Notes: generated from the letters alone by a model not told the origin. A DNA stretch of 64,000 bases from an uncultured Lachnospiraceae bacterium (GCA_947627365.1 CANQVT010000007.1:1-64000); one strand, 5' to 3'; positions 9,248 through 17,644 are shown, counted from the stretch's first letter. Program-made: numbers and translations.

Positions 9248-9856
9248 GTGCGATTTTATGACTGCATTACCGAGTTTATATTCGTAGAGGACGAGCCGCA
9301 GCGCTCTGACATCATTTTCGTGCCGGGAGGCAGTTATCCGGACGCGGCGGAGCGTGCCGCGCAGCTGTATCATGCGGGCTTCGCGCCGTACATTATGCCG
9401 TCTGGTAAGTATGGGATCCTGAGGGGACGGTTCGTGCCGCCAGAGGATAAAGTCCTTGCGGAGAAACAGGCCAAAAACTATGAGACCGAGTGCGATTACC
9501 TCAGTGACGTCCTGCGGCGGCGCGGCGTCCCGGATCAGGCGATTCTACGGGAGGATCAGGCGACCTATACTTATGAAAATGCAATCTTTTCCAGGAAGAG
9601 GACAAAGGAGCTTGGCCTGCAGATCAAAAGAGCGATTCTTTGTTGTCAGGCGTTTCACGCGCGGCGCAGCCTCATGTACTATCAGGAGCAGTTTCCGGAG
9701 ACGGAATTTCTGGTCTGCCCGGTTGTCACGAAGGACATCAGTCGGGAGAACTGGTATCAGACGAGACAGGGCATCGACCGGGTGCTTTGTGAGCTGGAGC
9801 GCTGCGGCGGGCAGTTTCATGAGATTATGTACGGGAAGCTTTCCGACGAGATGTAA
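9248..9856 (+). CDS. YdcF/SanA-like DUF218 family protein
   Basis: Member of the DUF218 (YdcF/ElyC/SanA) family, poorly characterised proteins, some of which influence envelope assembly. The family pattern is visible: DIIFVPGGSYPDAAERAAQLY near the N-terminus, SGKYG, then DQATYTYENAIFSRK and the late CCQAFHARRSLMYY. The ORF track begins at an ATG at 9221, but AAAGGAAG sits correctly for the GTG at 9248, giving VRFYDCITEF and about 202 residues, so I prefer the GTG. There is no membrane segment, unlike SanA/ElyC, so it is probably cytoplasmic like E. coli YdcF. It follows glnS by 54 bp and may be read through from it. Function is unknown. Confidence 0.8.
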   Translation: MRFYDCITEFIFVEDEPQRSDIIFVPGGSYPDAAERAAQLYHAGFAPYIMPSGKYGILRGRFVPPEDKVLAEKQAKNYETECDYLSDVLRRRGVPDQAILREDQATYTYENAIFSRKRTKELGLQIKRAILCCQAFHARRSLMYYQEQFPETEFLVCPVVTKDISRENWYQTRQGIDRVLCELERCGGQFHEIMYGKLSDEM

Positions 9857-10030
9857 ACGCTGAGAACGCAAATGTGAAAAGGACATCGGAAAAAACACGA
9901 AAGCTAATGCAAAGAAAGCGGACCTGGCCGGAAATACAAAGAAAGCAATGAAAACGGTGGAAGCTTGCGAAATGCCGAATGAGTGAAGAACCGGAAAATC
10001 AGCGGTGAACAGGGAGGAGAACGAGACAGA

Positions 10031-10822
10031 ATGATCAGACTGGTGGTGTCGGATATCGACGGGACGCTGGTTCCGGAGGGCGCGGATCGAATCAACCCGG
10101 AGATGTATGAGATCATACGAGAGTTGAAGAAGAAGGATATCATCTTTGTGGCGTCGAGTGGGCGCCAGTACGCCAGTATGCGGCATGTGTTCGAGCCGGT
10201 TGCAGATGATATCATTTTTATTGCGGAGAACGGTTCGATCGTGATGAGCCGCGGACAGACCTTGGCGAGCAGGCGGATCGATCAGGCGATCGCGGAGGAG
10301 TTGGTACGCTATCTTCGCATGTGGGAGGATGGCCACGTCATGCTGTCCACGCCGGAGTCGATCTGGATTGAGACGAGGGACGAGGTGTTTGTCTCCTTGC
10401 TGCGGGACAGCTACCGTATGAAATTTCAGATTGTTGACGATCTGCTCCCGCTGTGCAGCAGGACGAACAAAATCACGCTGTATCATACCGGAGGAAAGAT
10501 CGACGCGGTCTGCAGCGAGGTCTGCGGGCGATTTGGAGATCGATTGAATGTCATGGTGGCGGGAGATATCTGGGTCGACTGCATGAGTCTGGAATCAGAT
10601 AAGGGCAGTGCGCTCGCGTCGATTCAGGAGACGATGCATATCGCTCCGGAGGAGACGATGGCTTTCGGCGACAATTGCAACGATATCGGGATGATCGAGC
10701 GCGCCGGAGAGAGCTACGCGGTGCAAAACGCGCATCCGGAGCTGAAGAAGGCCGCGAGATTTGAGGCGCCCTCCTTTGCACAGGACGGCGTACTGAAGGT
10801 GATCCGCGAGAGATTATTGTGA
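10031..10822 (+). CDS. HAD-superfamily phosphatase, Cof/YidA type
   Basis: Cytoplasmic phosphatase of the Cof-type (IIB cap) HAD family that typically hydrolyses small phosphorylated metabolites such as sugar phosphates or FMN. Motif I is DIDGTLV at residues 8-14, motif II includes FVASSGRQYASM, motif III is the lysine in SLESDKGSAL, and motif IV is MAFGDNCNDIGMI. Length 263 from the ATG at 10031, which follows GGGAGGAG at slightly long spacing; the track start is 16 codons earlier without a good site. All catalytic residues are present. Substrate cannot be assigned. A terminator lies about 80 bp downstream. Confidence 0.9.
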   Translation: MIRLVVSDIDGTLVPEGADRINPEMYEIIRELKKKDIIFVASSGRQYASMRHVFEPVADDIIFIAENGSIVMSRGQTLASRRIDQAIAEELVRYLRMWEDGHVMLSTPESIWIETRDEVFVSLLRDSYRMKFQIVDDLLPLCSRTNKITLYHTGGKIDAVCSEVCGRFGDRLNVMVAGDIWVDCMSLESDKGSALASIQETMHIAPEETMAFGDNCNDIGMIERAGESYAVQNAHPELKKAARFEAPSFAQDGVLKVIRERLL

Positions 10823-10903
10823 GAAGGAAAGCATAGAAAGGATATCACAGATAAGAAATCACAGATAAGAAAACACAGAGAAGAAAAAGCACATAGCAGA
10901 GAA

Positions 10904-10940
10904 ACGCGCAGGGCCAAAGAAAGCTTTGCGCGTATTTTTT
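10904..10940 (+). terminator. Rho-independent terminator after HAD gene
   Basis: ACGCGCA pairs with TGCGCGT and ATTTTTT follows. It separates the HAD gene from spoVAC. Confidence 0.75.
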
Positions 10941-11099
10941 ATATAGTTTGAGGTATACTAAGGAGCAGCGGACGAAATGTGCGGCGGGAAACCCGGAAAA
11001 TACGGCCTGAAAATGGCAGAAGAGACAGGCCTTTGCATGAAAGGACGGATCCTTTGCAGCGCTGACAGTCCGACTTGAACGGAAAAGGAAGACAGGCTC

Positions 11100-11570
11100 A
11101 TGGCAGATGCGGCAAAACAGGAAAAACAGCAGGAATATCAGGACTATGTGAAACATGTGACGCCCACGCACAATCTGTTTCTGAATATGTGCAAGGCTTT
11201 TGTGACTGGCGGGGCAATCTGTGTGGTTGGCCAGTGCATACTGAACTGGTGCAGCCGGGCGGGACTCGACAAGGAGACGGCGGGCAGCTGGTGCTCTCTG
11301 CTTCTTGTGCTCGCGAGCGTCCTGCTGACCGGACTGAATCTATATCAGAAGCTTGCGAAATTCGGCGGGGCGGGCACGCTCGTGCCGATCACGGGATTCG
11401 CGAACTCGGTGGCGGCTCCCGCGATTGAATACAAGAAAGAGGGTCAGGTCTTTGGCATCGGCTGTAAAATCTTCACGATTGCCGGCCCGGTCATCCTCTA
11501 CGGCGTGTTCACGAGCTGGGTGCTTGGCCTGGGATACTGGATATTGAAGATGTGCGGAGCGCTAAAGTGA
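11100..11570 (+). CDS. spoVAC: Stage V sporulation protein AC
   Basis: Inner-forespore-membrane protein of the SpoVA channel that moves calcium-dipicolinate into the developing spore and out at germination; SpoVAC itself is described as mechanosensitive in B. subtilis. The 156 residues match the family length and pattern: a hydrophilic start with YVKHVTPTHNLF, then FVTGGAICVVGQ, GTLVPITGFANSVAAPAIEYKKEG and FGIGCKIFTIAGPVI, with three or four membrane segments. AAGGAAG precedes the ATG. The usual partners spoVAD and spoVAE are not downstream; the next gene is on the opposite strand. GTATACTA about 150 bp upstream could be part of a forespore sigma-factor promoter, but this is weak. Confidence 0.93.
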   Translation: MADAAKQEKQQEYQDYVKHVTPTHNLFLNMCKAFVTGGAICVVGQCILNWCSRAGLDKETAGSWCSLLLVLASVLLTGLNLYQKLAKFGGAGTLVPITGFANSVAAPAIEYKKEGQVFGIGCKIFTIAGPVILYGVFTSWVLGLGYWILKMCGALK

Positions 11571-11584
11571 AATCCGGGATGGAA

Positions 11585-12736
11585 TCAGAGTGAATCCTCT
11601 CCAGAACTGCGCGCTGTCCGCACTGGGATCCCGTTGACCTCGACAGAATCGTCGGCCGGGATCACGAAGCACATGCGCCCGTCGACGACGCGGGTCTCGA
11701 TCAGATCGGCGCACTCCGGCTTGACCTGAATCACGATGTTGGGCGTGCGAATCTCGAATTTTCGTGTCTGCGCGACATTCGAAACGTACAGCGCGGTCTG
11801 GGCGTCGCCGCCTGCTTCCTCGAAACTCTCGTCGAAATGCTCCAGGGCCTCGCCCGAGACGCCGCTCGCGGAAAAAAGATGCTTCACGTCGTCCTTGTCG
11901 AGCGCGAGCGGCTCGGGATCATCCTTGCGCTCCTCCAGCAGCCCGTTCAAGGTCTCGTGGATTGTCTTGACCGTCTCGTAGGTACAGTCCTCGCTCAGCG
12001 TCTGGGCGACGAGCGTATTGAAGGTGTCGCGCTGGGAGGCGGCGGTGAGCGGAAGCTCACAGCCCAGCAGCAGCCGGGCAAACTCCTCGTTCAGCTCCTC
12101 CGGGTTGCGCGAGTAGTAGAGAATGCTGTGGATGTCGGTGTTGCGGTCGGAAAAGGCCGGGAACAGAAAACCGGTTGCCGGAGCCTCCACGAACCAATCG
12201 CGGATGCGCTCGGCGATGCTGTTCGTTTCTTCATTATAGGAAAGTCCAGGTTTTGACAGCTTGACCGGACAGATCGCGCACAGTACGAACTCGTACACGT
12301 CCTCGGACGCGTCGAACATTTCCAGATTGTCCGCGCCCCTGCGCGGGATATCATACGCCGCGTGAATCAGGATGATATAATAGTTTTCCGGGTACAGAAA
12401 GGTCTCGATTACCTTGTCGTAGAATTCGTCGAGGAGCGCATCGTCCTGCAGCCGACTTGCGCGCAGCTTCATCAGAAATTCCTGTGTCCCTCCGCCTGCT
12501 TCCTGCACAAGCGGAAATTCCATGTCGAGCAGATTTCGCCCGATCGTGCCAGAGAGCGTTTTCCTGAAGATATCGAAATATTTATACATCTCCTCATCAG
12601 GGAGCGAGAGAAACGCCTCCTTCAGCTTTGTCTTCTTATTTTTATCCGCGTCCACATAACAGCCGCAGATGCGGGTGATCGGGCAGCGATCCGGGTGAAA
12701 CAGGCGCCGGATCTCAAGGACTTCCTTCTTATTCAT
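11585..12736 (-). CDS. DUF4317 family protein
   Basis: I recognise the N-terminus MNKKEVLEIRRLFHPD and CPITRICGCYVD as the DUF4317 family, which is restricted to Firmicutes, mainly Clostridia, and has no known function. The 383 residues are soluble and acidic, with no signal peptide or membrane segment. The family often carries the same motif-rich start, where a pair of cysteines (ITRICGCY) could bind a metal or be redox active; that is speculation. The gene runs convergently against spoVAC with only 14 bp between the stops, and no strong terminator is seen there. Neighbours do not suggest a role. Confidence 0.85.
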   Translation of the reverse strand: MNKKEVLEIRRLFHPDRCPITRICGCYVDADKNKKTKLKEAFLSLPDEEMYKYFDIFRKTLSGTIGRNLLDMEFPLVQEAGGGTQEFLMKLRASRLQDDALLDEFYDKVIETFLYPENYYIILIHAAYDIPRRGADNLEMFDASEDVYEFVLCAICPVKLSKPGLSYNEETNSIAERIRDWFVEAPATGFLFPAFSDRNTDIHSILYYSRNPEELNEEFARLLLGCELPLTAASQRDTFNTLVAQTLSEDCTYETVKTIHETLNGLLEERKDDPEPLALDKDDVKHLFSASGVSGEALEHFDESFEEAGGDAQTALYVSNVAQTRKFEIRTPNIVIQVKPECADLIETRVVDGRMCFVIPADDSVEVNGIPVRTARSSGEDSL

Positions 12737-12868
12737 ATTCTTGTTTTCTCCATTCTTTCTTTTGAAATATTAAAGCGAGACATTGCCTTTGCATGCGTCA
12801 CGGGGAGTTTGTGATGGGCTTTGCACGGCCTTTGGTCATTGCTGTTTCTATGCGGAGATATGTGGGGA

Positions 12869-13609
12869 TCACAGCGGCAGCGCCGGGATCACGTATGTCT
12901 TGAGCACATAAAGCAGCATCAAATGCGCCGGGTAAAACCAGTAAAATATATATTTCAGCTTTAGCCCACGTTTTCCGTTGTACAGGTACACAGGGATAAA
13001 GGCGAGCGGCGCAGGAAGCTCCCAGGAGATCGCTGCGGCTCCGCCGAGGCATTGATAGAGGCGACTGTGCCGCATCAGGTAGAGAACCGCGATCAGGAAG
13101 ACGCCCTTGTAATTATAATCGGTATCAATTTTCAGCGCAACATACATGCCGACCGCGATGGGGATCACTGCGAGAAAGAGATTGCGCGAATCATTGTCTG
13201 TGATCCAGCGAATACCGACCAGCACAAGCAGGCCGATGAGCAGCGTGAAATAGACATTCTGCTTGCCCGGATCGTACCAGCCCGTCTTAAGCGCGATGTC
13301 AAATGGAATCTCGGAGACCAGGGCGAAGAGAAAGAGTCGCTGTGCATATTTCCGGATATCATGTGTGTGAAGGAAGCCTTCGACCAATAGAAAACAAAAG
13401 ATCGGGAATGCGAGCCGGCCGATATCGCGCGAGATACTGTAGACTTGACGCCAGAGCGCGAGCCGAGCCGGGTCGGCGATAATGGCAGGATGGCGCGTAA
13501 TTGCCAGAATCACGGTAGCTCCGGTGTGGTCGATGAGCATGGTGATGATCGCGATCAACTTCAGGGTGCTTCCCGAAATGCCACGAAATGGGATAGATGG
13601 TTCCTTCAT
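12869..13609 (-). CDS. TraX-family membrane protein
   Basis: Polytopic membrane protein of the TraX family (PF05857), named after the F-plasmid protein that acetylates pilin; chromosomal Firmicute members are thought to be membrane acyltransferases but are uncharacterised. Visible features: LKLIAIITMLIDHTGA at residues 16-32, typical of the family start, FPIFCFLLVEGFLHT, and PFDIALKTGWYDPGKQNVYFTLLIG, among about eight hydrophobic segments in 246 residues. A consensus promoter (TTGACA-N17-TATTAT) lies 45 bp upstream and fires away from the exopolysaccharide cluster. There are no conjugation genes nearby, so a conjugative role is unlikely; surface acetylation would fit the neighbouring cluster but is inferred. 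Confidence 0.8.
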   Translation of the reverse strand: MKEPSIPFRGISGSTLKLIAIITMLIDHTGATVILAITRHPAIIADPARLALWRQVYSISRDIGRLAFPIFCFLLVEGFLHTHDIRKYAQRLFLFALVSEIPFDIALKTGWYDPGKQNVYFTLLIGLLVLVGIRWITDNDSRNLFLAVIPIAVGMYVALKIDTDYNYKGVFLIAVLYLMRHSRLYQCLGGAAAISWELPAPLAFIPVYLYNGKRGLKLKYIFYWFYPAHLMLLYVLKTYVIPALPL

Positions 13610-13652
13610 AAATAAATCACTCTTTTCCTTGCCGCAAATTTTCGTTCATCAA

Positions 13653-13681
13653 ATAATATCTTTTTTCAGCGTAATTGTCAA
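13653..13681 (-). promoter_or_regulatory. Sigma-A promoter of the TraX-like gene
   Basis: On the minus strand TTGACA, 17 nt, TATTAT, 44 bp upstream of the start codon. It belongs to the 370-bp divergent regulatory region between the TraX-like gene and cpsB. Confidence 0.8.
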
Positions 13682-13745
13682 GAAAATGCATAATAGGCAG
13701 AAAAAGATTGTAAGATTTTTTACTTTTTTAAAAATCTTCCTATTT

Positions 13746-13774
13746 TTGACATTTCTATGGACATGATGTATACT
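13746..13774 (+). promoter_or_regulatory. Distal consensus promoter of the exopolysaccharide cluster
   Basis: TTGACA, exactly 17 nt, TATACT. About 205 nt upstream of cpsB, so it would give a long leader passing through the second promoter. Confidence 0.8.
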
Positions 13775-13898
13775 TTTTCAAAAATGATGCGGCAAACATT
13801 ATAGTAAATGGACAAAGATCGCCCGTATTTCAGGGATTGGGGAGAAATGGATGCGCAGGGAAACTGTTTCCAAAACAAAGAAAAAGATATTATTTCTT

Positions 13899-13927
13899 TT
13901 GACAGAAAGAATTTCTTGGTGTATACT
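13899..13927 (+). promoter_or_regulatory. Proximal consensus promoter of the exopolysaccharide cluster
   Basis: TTGACA, exactly 17 nt, TATACT, the same hexamers and spacing as the promoter 153 bp upstream. Its spacer contains the inverted repeat AGAAA-gaa-TTTCT, a possible operator. Confidence 0.8.
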
Positions 13928-13931
13928 TACC

Positions 13932-13972
13932 TAGAATTCTAACGAGATCACGAAATGATATGATATGTGATC
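13932..13972 (+). promoter_or_regulatory. Palindromes in the cpsB leader
   Basis: The perfect palindrome TAGAATTCTA (13932-13941) is followed by the inverted repeat GATCAC/GTGATC (13946-13951 and 13967-13972), immediately downstream of the proximal promoter and just before the cpsB start. Either could be an operator. The binding factor is unknown. Confidence 0.45.
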
Positions 13973-13979
13973 ATGGCAC

Positions 13980-14699
13980 ATGAGAGTAGGTATGGTTGGC
14001 AGGATTATTGACTTTCATACACATATTTTGCCTGGTATTGATGATGGCAGCAGGGACATTGACACATCGAGCAAAATGCTTGAGATGGCCGTAGAACAAG
14101 GTGTGGAGATAATCGTAGCCACGCCCCATTTCTATGCTTCAAGGGATCGGATCGAGCATTTTATGGAAAAAAGGGAGCGCGCGAAGGACGCTTTGCTGGG
14201 AAAATTGCAAGATTTTCCTTTGCAGCTCAAGTGTGGAGCTGAGGTTGCCTTTTTCCGGGGGATCAGTCGGGCAGAGAAGCTTCATGAGCTGACGGTTGAG
14301 GGGACGGATTTGCTGCTGCTTGAGATGCCGTTTGTACCGTGGGAAGCATCGGATATCGACGAGGTGGAGACATTGGTCAGCGAGCGCGGCTTTCGCGTGC
14401 TGCTCGCCCATCTGGAGCGGTATCTGGACATTCCGGGGAACAGGCATCGGATCGAGGAGCTTTTGGAGCTTCCGATTCATGTGCAGATCAATGCGGAGAG
14501 TCTTACGGACTGGCGGAGAAGAGGACGGTTGGTGCGGATGTTTCGCGATGGGCAGGCGCATGTGCTGGGCAGCGACTGCCACAGCCTTCACCGAAGACCG
14601 CCGAATCTGGCGGTTGGACGAGCGGTGCTTGCGAAGAAGCTGGGACAGGAAATCCTGGATCAAATAGACAAAGGCGGCTGCAAGCTGCTGGGAATATGA
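13980..14699 (+). CDS. cpsB: CpsB/YwqE-type tyrosine-protein phosphatase
   Basis: Manganese-dependent PHP-fold phosphatase that removes phosphate from the tyrosine cluster of the cognate CpsD kinase. Metal ligands are visible in order: DFHTHILPGIDDG near residue 11, VATPHFYAS, AEVAFFR, LLAHLERY and GSDCHSLHRRPPNL near 205. Length 239, standard for the family. The start is ambiguous: ATG 13980 (used here) and ATG 13992 are both possible, and GAGAG/AGG sequences lie between them. It opens an operon followed closely by a small membrane peptide, an LCP protein, CpsC and CpsD, and two consensus promoters drive it. Together with CpsC and CpsD it forms the phosphoregulatory switch for capsule polymer export and length. 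Confidence 0.92.
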   Translation: MRVGMVGRIIDFHTHILPGIDDGSRDIDTSSKMLEMAVEQGVEIIVATPHFYASRDRIEHFMEKRERAKDALLGKLQDFPLQLKCGAEVAFFRGISRAEKLHELTVEGTDLLLLEMPFVPWEASDIDEVETLVSERGFRVLLAHLERYLDIPGNRHRIEELLELPIHVQINAESLTDWRRRGRLVRMFRDGQAHVLGSDCHSLHRRPPNLAVGRAVLAKKLGQEILDQIDKGGCKLLGI

Positions 14700-14708
14700 G
14701 GAGAGATT

Positions 14709-14837
14709 ATGTTGAAGAAAGACACAGTGGTCATTGTGGGGTGTGTGGTGCTTTTCGTTGTTCTTGCCGCACTTCTGCTCTTTGAGGTGAAAAATCCGGA
14801 GGGTGGAGTAAAGCTTTTTGAAGAAATTTTCAGGTGA
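14709..14837 (+). CDS. Small single-pass membrane peptide (42 aa), novel
   Basis: Short ORF below the cutoff of the ORF track. It begins MLKKDTVVIVGCVVLFVVLA and ends FEEIFR, with one hydrophobic segment at about residues 7-25 preceded by two lysines (N-in) and a charged C-terminal part outside. AGGAG sits five bases before the ATG. It starts 9 bp after the cpsB stop and ends 6 bp before the LCP start codon, so it fills the only room in the operon exactly and is very likely translated. I do not recognise a family. Position suggests a regulatory or scaffold subunit of the LCP protein or the CpsB-C-D complex, but this is inference. Confidence 0.7.
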   Translation: MLKKDTVVIVGCVVLFVVLAALLLFEVKNPEGGVKLFEEIFR

Positions 14838-14843
14838 CGCAGC

Positions 14844-15917
14844 ATGACGGCACGGCGGCCTCAGAGGATGCGCGTGGGAAGCAGCCGCGCGGTATTCCGG
14901 CATCACAAAAGGATAAAACGAACAGAAGCCGAGAAAAAGCGGCTGAAGAGAAAAGGCATGATCCTTTCGGGCGTTTTGGCTGTTTTCGCAATTCTGGCGG
15001 CGGTCATTTATGTGGCGGATAAAAAGGACATTTTCAGCCTGGATCAGTTCCTGAATCCGAAGCTATATAATGTAACAGAGATCAACGGCGTCAGCTGCAG
15101 GCGGAGAACCCGGATCAAGAGCTATCTTTTCATGGGAATCGACGCCAGAGGAAAGGTCGGAGAGTTTGTGGAGGATCAGGTGGGCTCAGGTCAGTGCGAT
15201 GTGCTGGAGCTCGTCATCATCGATCAGAATGCAGATACATATACCGTATTCCCAATCAACCGAAATACTGTCACAGAGGTGAAGGGGCTCGATGAGGAGG
15301 GCAATCTTCTAGCAGAGGGCGAGGTGCAGCTTGCTCTGGCTCATTCTGGTGGAGATGGACGCGAAATCAGTTGTGAGAATGTGGTGGATGCGGTATCACA
15401 CCTGCTGTACGATCAGCCGATTGACGGTTATCTGTCTTTGAACATGGACAGCATCGGTGTGATCAACCACGAGCTGGGCGGAGTCACGGTGACGATCGAG
15501 GACGATTTCTCGCGGAGCGATCCGAGCCTGAAGATGGGCGAGACCGTGAGGCTGACGGACGAGCAGGCGGTAAGCTTTGTGCGGGGGCGTATGACAGTCG
15601 GAGACGGGACGAACGAGAGCCGTATGCGCAGGCAGGAGCAGTATCTCGCGAGTGCGCAGCCGATCCTCGAGGAGAAGATCATGGAGGATGAGAAATTTTT
15701 CCGCAGTCTCTACGATGCGCTGGGCGACTACATGGTGACCTCCCTTTCCGGGAAGGACATCAGCAAGCTGGCCAAGGCGCTGCGCTCGAACGAGTACCTT
15801 GAGCCTCCGCAGATTGAGGGAGAGATATCCAAGGACAGATTCGGTTCCTCTCAGCTGGTCCCGGACGGGGAGAGCGTGGCGGCAGCCGTGCTGGAGCTCT
15901 TCTATGAGGAAGTGTAG
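14844..15917 (+). CDS. LytR-CpsA-Psr (LCP) family glycopolymer transferase
   Basis: Membrane-anchored phosphotransferase that attaches capsule, teichoic acid-like or other glycopolymers from undecaprenyl carriers to peptidoglycan. It has an arginine/lysine-rich cytoplasmic start of about 38 residues, one membrane segment (about 39-58, GVLAVFAILAAVIYVAD), then the extracellular LCP domain from about residue 90. LCP motifs visible: FMGIDARG, the LVIIDQNADTYTVFPINRNT strand with the catalytic arginine, and a late EQAVSFVRGRMTVGDG...SRMRRQEQ helix carrying the conserved arginines. 357 residues. It lies between the small membrane peptide and CpsC in the exopolysaccharide operon, which supports a role in anchoring that polymer to the wall. 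Confidence 0.9.
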   Translation: MTARRPQRMRVGSSRAVFRHHKRIKRTEAEKKRLKRKGMILSGVLAVFAILAAVIYVADKKDIFSLDQFLNPKLYNVTEINGVSCRRRTRIKSYLFMGIDARGKVGEFVEDQVGSGQCDVLELVIIDQNADTYTVFPINRNTVTEVKGLDEEGNLLAEGEVQLALAHSGGDGREISCENVVDAVSHLLYDQPIDGYLSLNMDSIGVINHELGGVTVTIEDDFSRSDPSLKMGETVRLTDEQAVSFVRGRMTVGDGTNESRMRRQEQYLASAQPILEEKIMEDEKFFRSLYDALGDYMVTSLSGKDISKLAKALRSNEYLEPPQIEGEISKDRFGSSQLVPDGESVAAAVLELFYEEV

Positions 15918-15974
15918 GACGGGATATAATGTAGTTGTGTTAATTACTTATAATACAGGAATGGAGAATGCAAG

Positions 15975-16811
15975 ATGAATGTTGCAGAGAAGAAAGTGGA
16001 GAACGAGACCGCGGAGCTGAAGGTGATCACAAGCGATGCCTTCCAGCGGCAGGAGAATTCGGACGAGATGGAGATCGATCTGGTTGATCTGTCTCTCATG
16101 CTGCTGGACAGAGTGCATTACATCATCTTTTTCCTGCTGCTCGGAGCCGTGCTGCTGAACGCGTATGCCTATTTCTTTATCGCGCCGAAGTATGAGTCTA
16201 CAGCCAGAATGTATATCGTGTCGGCGTCCGACGATTCGGTCGTCGACCTGACAGACCTGAATATCGGTACGTCCCTTACCGCGGACTATGAAGAGCTGAT
16301 CATGAGCTATCCTGTACTCGACCAGGTGATCGAGAAGACGGGGCTTGACGTTGATTCGATAGAGCTCTCCAAGATGATCTCGATCACGAACCCGACGGAT
16401 ACCCGTATCCTGAACGTCACGGTGACGAGCGAGGATCCGGAGCTTTCGAGGGACATCGCGAACACGGTTGTGGCGGTCGCGATCGACTACCTGCCGAAGA
16501 CGATGGGGACGGAGGAGCCGAACATCGCGCAGGAAGCGCGTGCGGCGCTTCGCAAATCCAGCCCGAGTCTTTTCCGCTTTACCCTGATCGGGGCGCTGCT
16601 CGGCGCACTGCTCTACTGCGGCTTTGTGATCGTACGCTATATGCTTGACGATACGGTGCACACCGCTGAGGACATTGAGAAATACTTTGGCATTGTTCCG
16701 CTGACCTCGATCCCGGATATCCAGGCGGTCAATGAGAGCCATGACAAGCAGGAGAAGAAGAGAAGGCGGAAAAACAAGACAAAGAAGATGAAGTCTCAGG
16801 GGGAAGATTGA
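15975..16811 (+). CDS. cpsC: Wzz/CpsC-type polysaccharide chain-length regulator
   Basis: Membrane adaptor that activates the separate cytoplasmic tyrosine kinase CpsD and controls polymer length. It has two membrane segments: about residues 46-68 (IIFFLLLGAVLLNAYAYFF) and 198-222 (TLIGALLGALLYCGFVIVRY). The Wzz-type extracellular domain lies between, beginning APKYESTARMYIV. The cytoplasmic tail is very basic (KKRRRKNKTKKMKS). GGAG precedes the ATG. Its stop overlaps the CpsD initiation region. In Firmicutes the Wzz part and kinase are two proteins, as here. 278 residues, slightly longer than usual because of the basic tail. Confidence 0.9.
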   Translation: MNVAEKKVENETAELKVITSDAFQRQENSDEMEIDLVDLSLMLLDRVHYIIFFLLLGAVLLNAYAYFFIAPKYESTARMYIVSASDDSVVDLTDLNIGTSLTADYEELIMSYPVLDQVIEKTGLDVDSIELSKMISITNPTDTRILNVTVTSEDPELSRDIANTVVAVAIDYLPKTMGTEEPNIAQEARAALRKSSPSLFRFTLIGALLGALLYCGFVIVRYMLDDTVHTAEDIEKYFGIVPLTSIPDIQAVNESHDKQEKKRRRKNKTKKMKSQGED

Positions 16812-16813
16812 CT

Positions 16814-17551
16814 ATGGTGAAGATAAATCTGGATTTGCCGGAGCTTCCTTACGCGGTCGAGGAGGCGCTGAACCGCCTGCGTATCAACATCAAGTTCTGC
16901 GGCAAAAATACAAAGATCATTCTGGTGGTCAGCAGCACGCCGAACGAGGGTAAGAGCTTCGTGAGCGTACAATTGTGGAGGATGCTGGCCGAGGCGGGCT
17001 TTCGGACCGTGCTTGTGGACACGGACCTGAGAAAGTCCGTGCTGAAGAGCCGCCACAACTTTGCGGACAATGAGGAGCTGCGAGGGCTGGACTATTATCT
17101 GTCCGGACAGGCGGAGTACGAGGACGTCGTCTATGAGACGAATGTGGAGAACGGGGATATGGTTCCCTGTACGAACCTGCTGGAGAATCCCTCCTCGCTG
17201 CTCGAGGATGCGAGGTTCCGGGAGCTCTTCGGCAAGCTTTCCGAGAAATACCGCTATGTGATCGTGGACTCCGCTCCGCTCATCGATGTGGCGGACGGCG
17301 CTTTGATCGCTTCCATGTGCGACGGCGCCATTCTGGTGGTCAACAGCGGCGAGACCTCAAGGGGGTTGATCAAGCAGTCCCTGAACCAGCTGGAGCGTGC
17401 GGATTGCCGCCTGCTGGGGATGGTGCTGAACAAGACCGAGGTGGCGAGCCGCGCCTACTATAAATACTATGGAAAATACGGCCGCTACTACAGCAATTAT
17501 TACGGCGGGTATTATGGCGGCTACGGCGAGGATGAGGACGACGGCAAATAG
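16814..17551 (+). CDS. cpsD: CpsD/CapB-type bacterial tyrosine kinase
   Basis: Cytoplasmic BY-kinase that autophosphorylates a C-terminal tyrosine cluster and, with CpsC and CpsB, cycles to control exopolysaccharide synthesis. Motifs: Walker A SSTPNEGKS near residue 43, Walker A' TVLVDTDLRKS near 65, Walker B YVIVDSAPLIDV near 150. The tail is extremely tyrosine-rich: about a dozen tyrosines interspersed with glycine in the last 35 residues (for example YYSNYYGGYYGGYG). The track uses a TTG at 16808; AGGGGGA is better placed for the ATG at 16814, giving 245 residues. Translationally coupled to cpsC. Confidence 0.93.
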   Translation: MVKINLDLPELPYAVEEALNRLRINIKFCGKNTKIILVVSSTPNEGKSFVSVQLWRMLAEAGFRTVLVDTDLRKSVLKSRHNFADNEELRGLDYYLSGQAEYEDVVYETNVENGDMVPCTNLLENPSSLLEDARFRELFGKLSEKYRYVIVDSAPLIDVADGALIASMCDGAILVVNSGETSRGLIKQSLNQLERADCRLLGMVLNKTEVASRAYYKYYGKYGRYYSNYYGGYYGGYGEDEDDGK

Positions 17552-17644
17552 TGCCGTATTGTCCCCACTGACATCGGATATCTGGCGCGGTGCGTGGTAT
17601 AAGCGCCATTTATCATACATCTTTCAAGAAGGGAGGAGATTGAA

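Noticed and set aside
12869-13609. Conjugative element suggested by the TraX-like gene
   Set aside because: No relaxase, type IV secretion, integrase or attachment site lies nearby; TraX-like proteins are common on Firmicute chromosomes.
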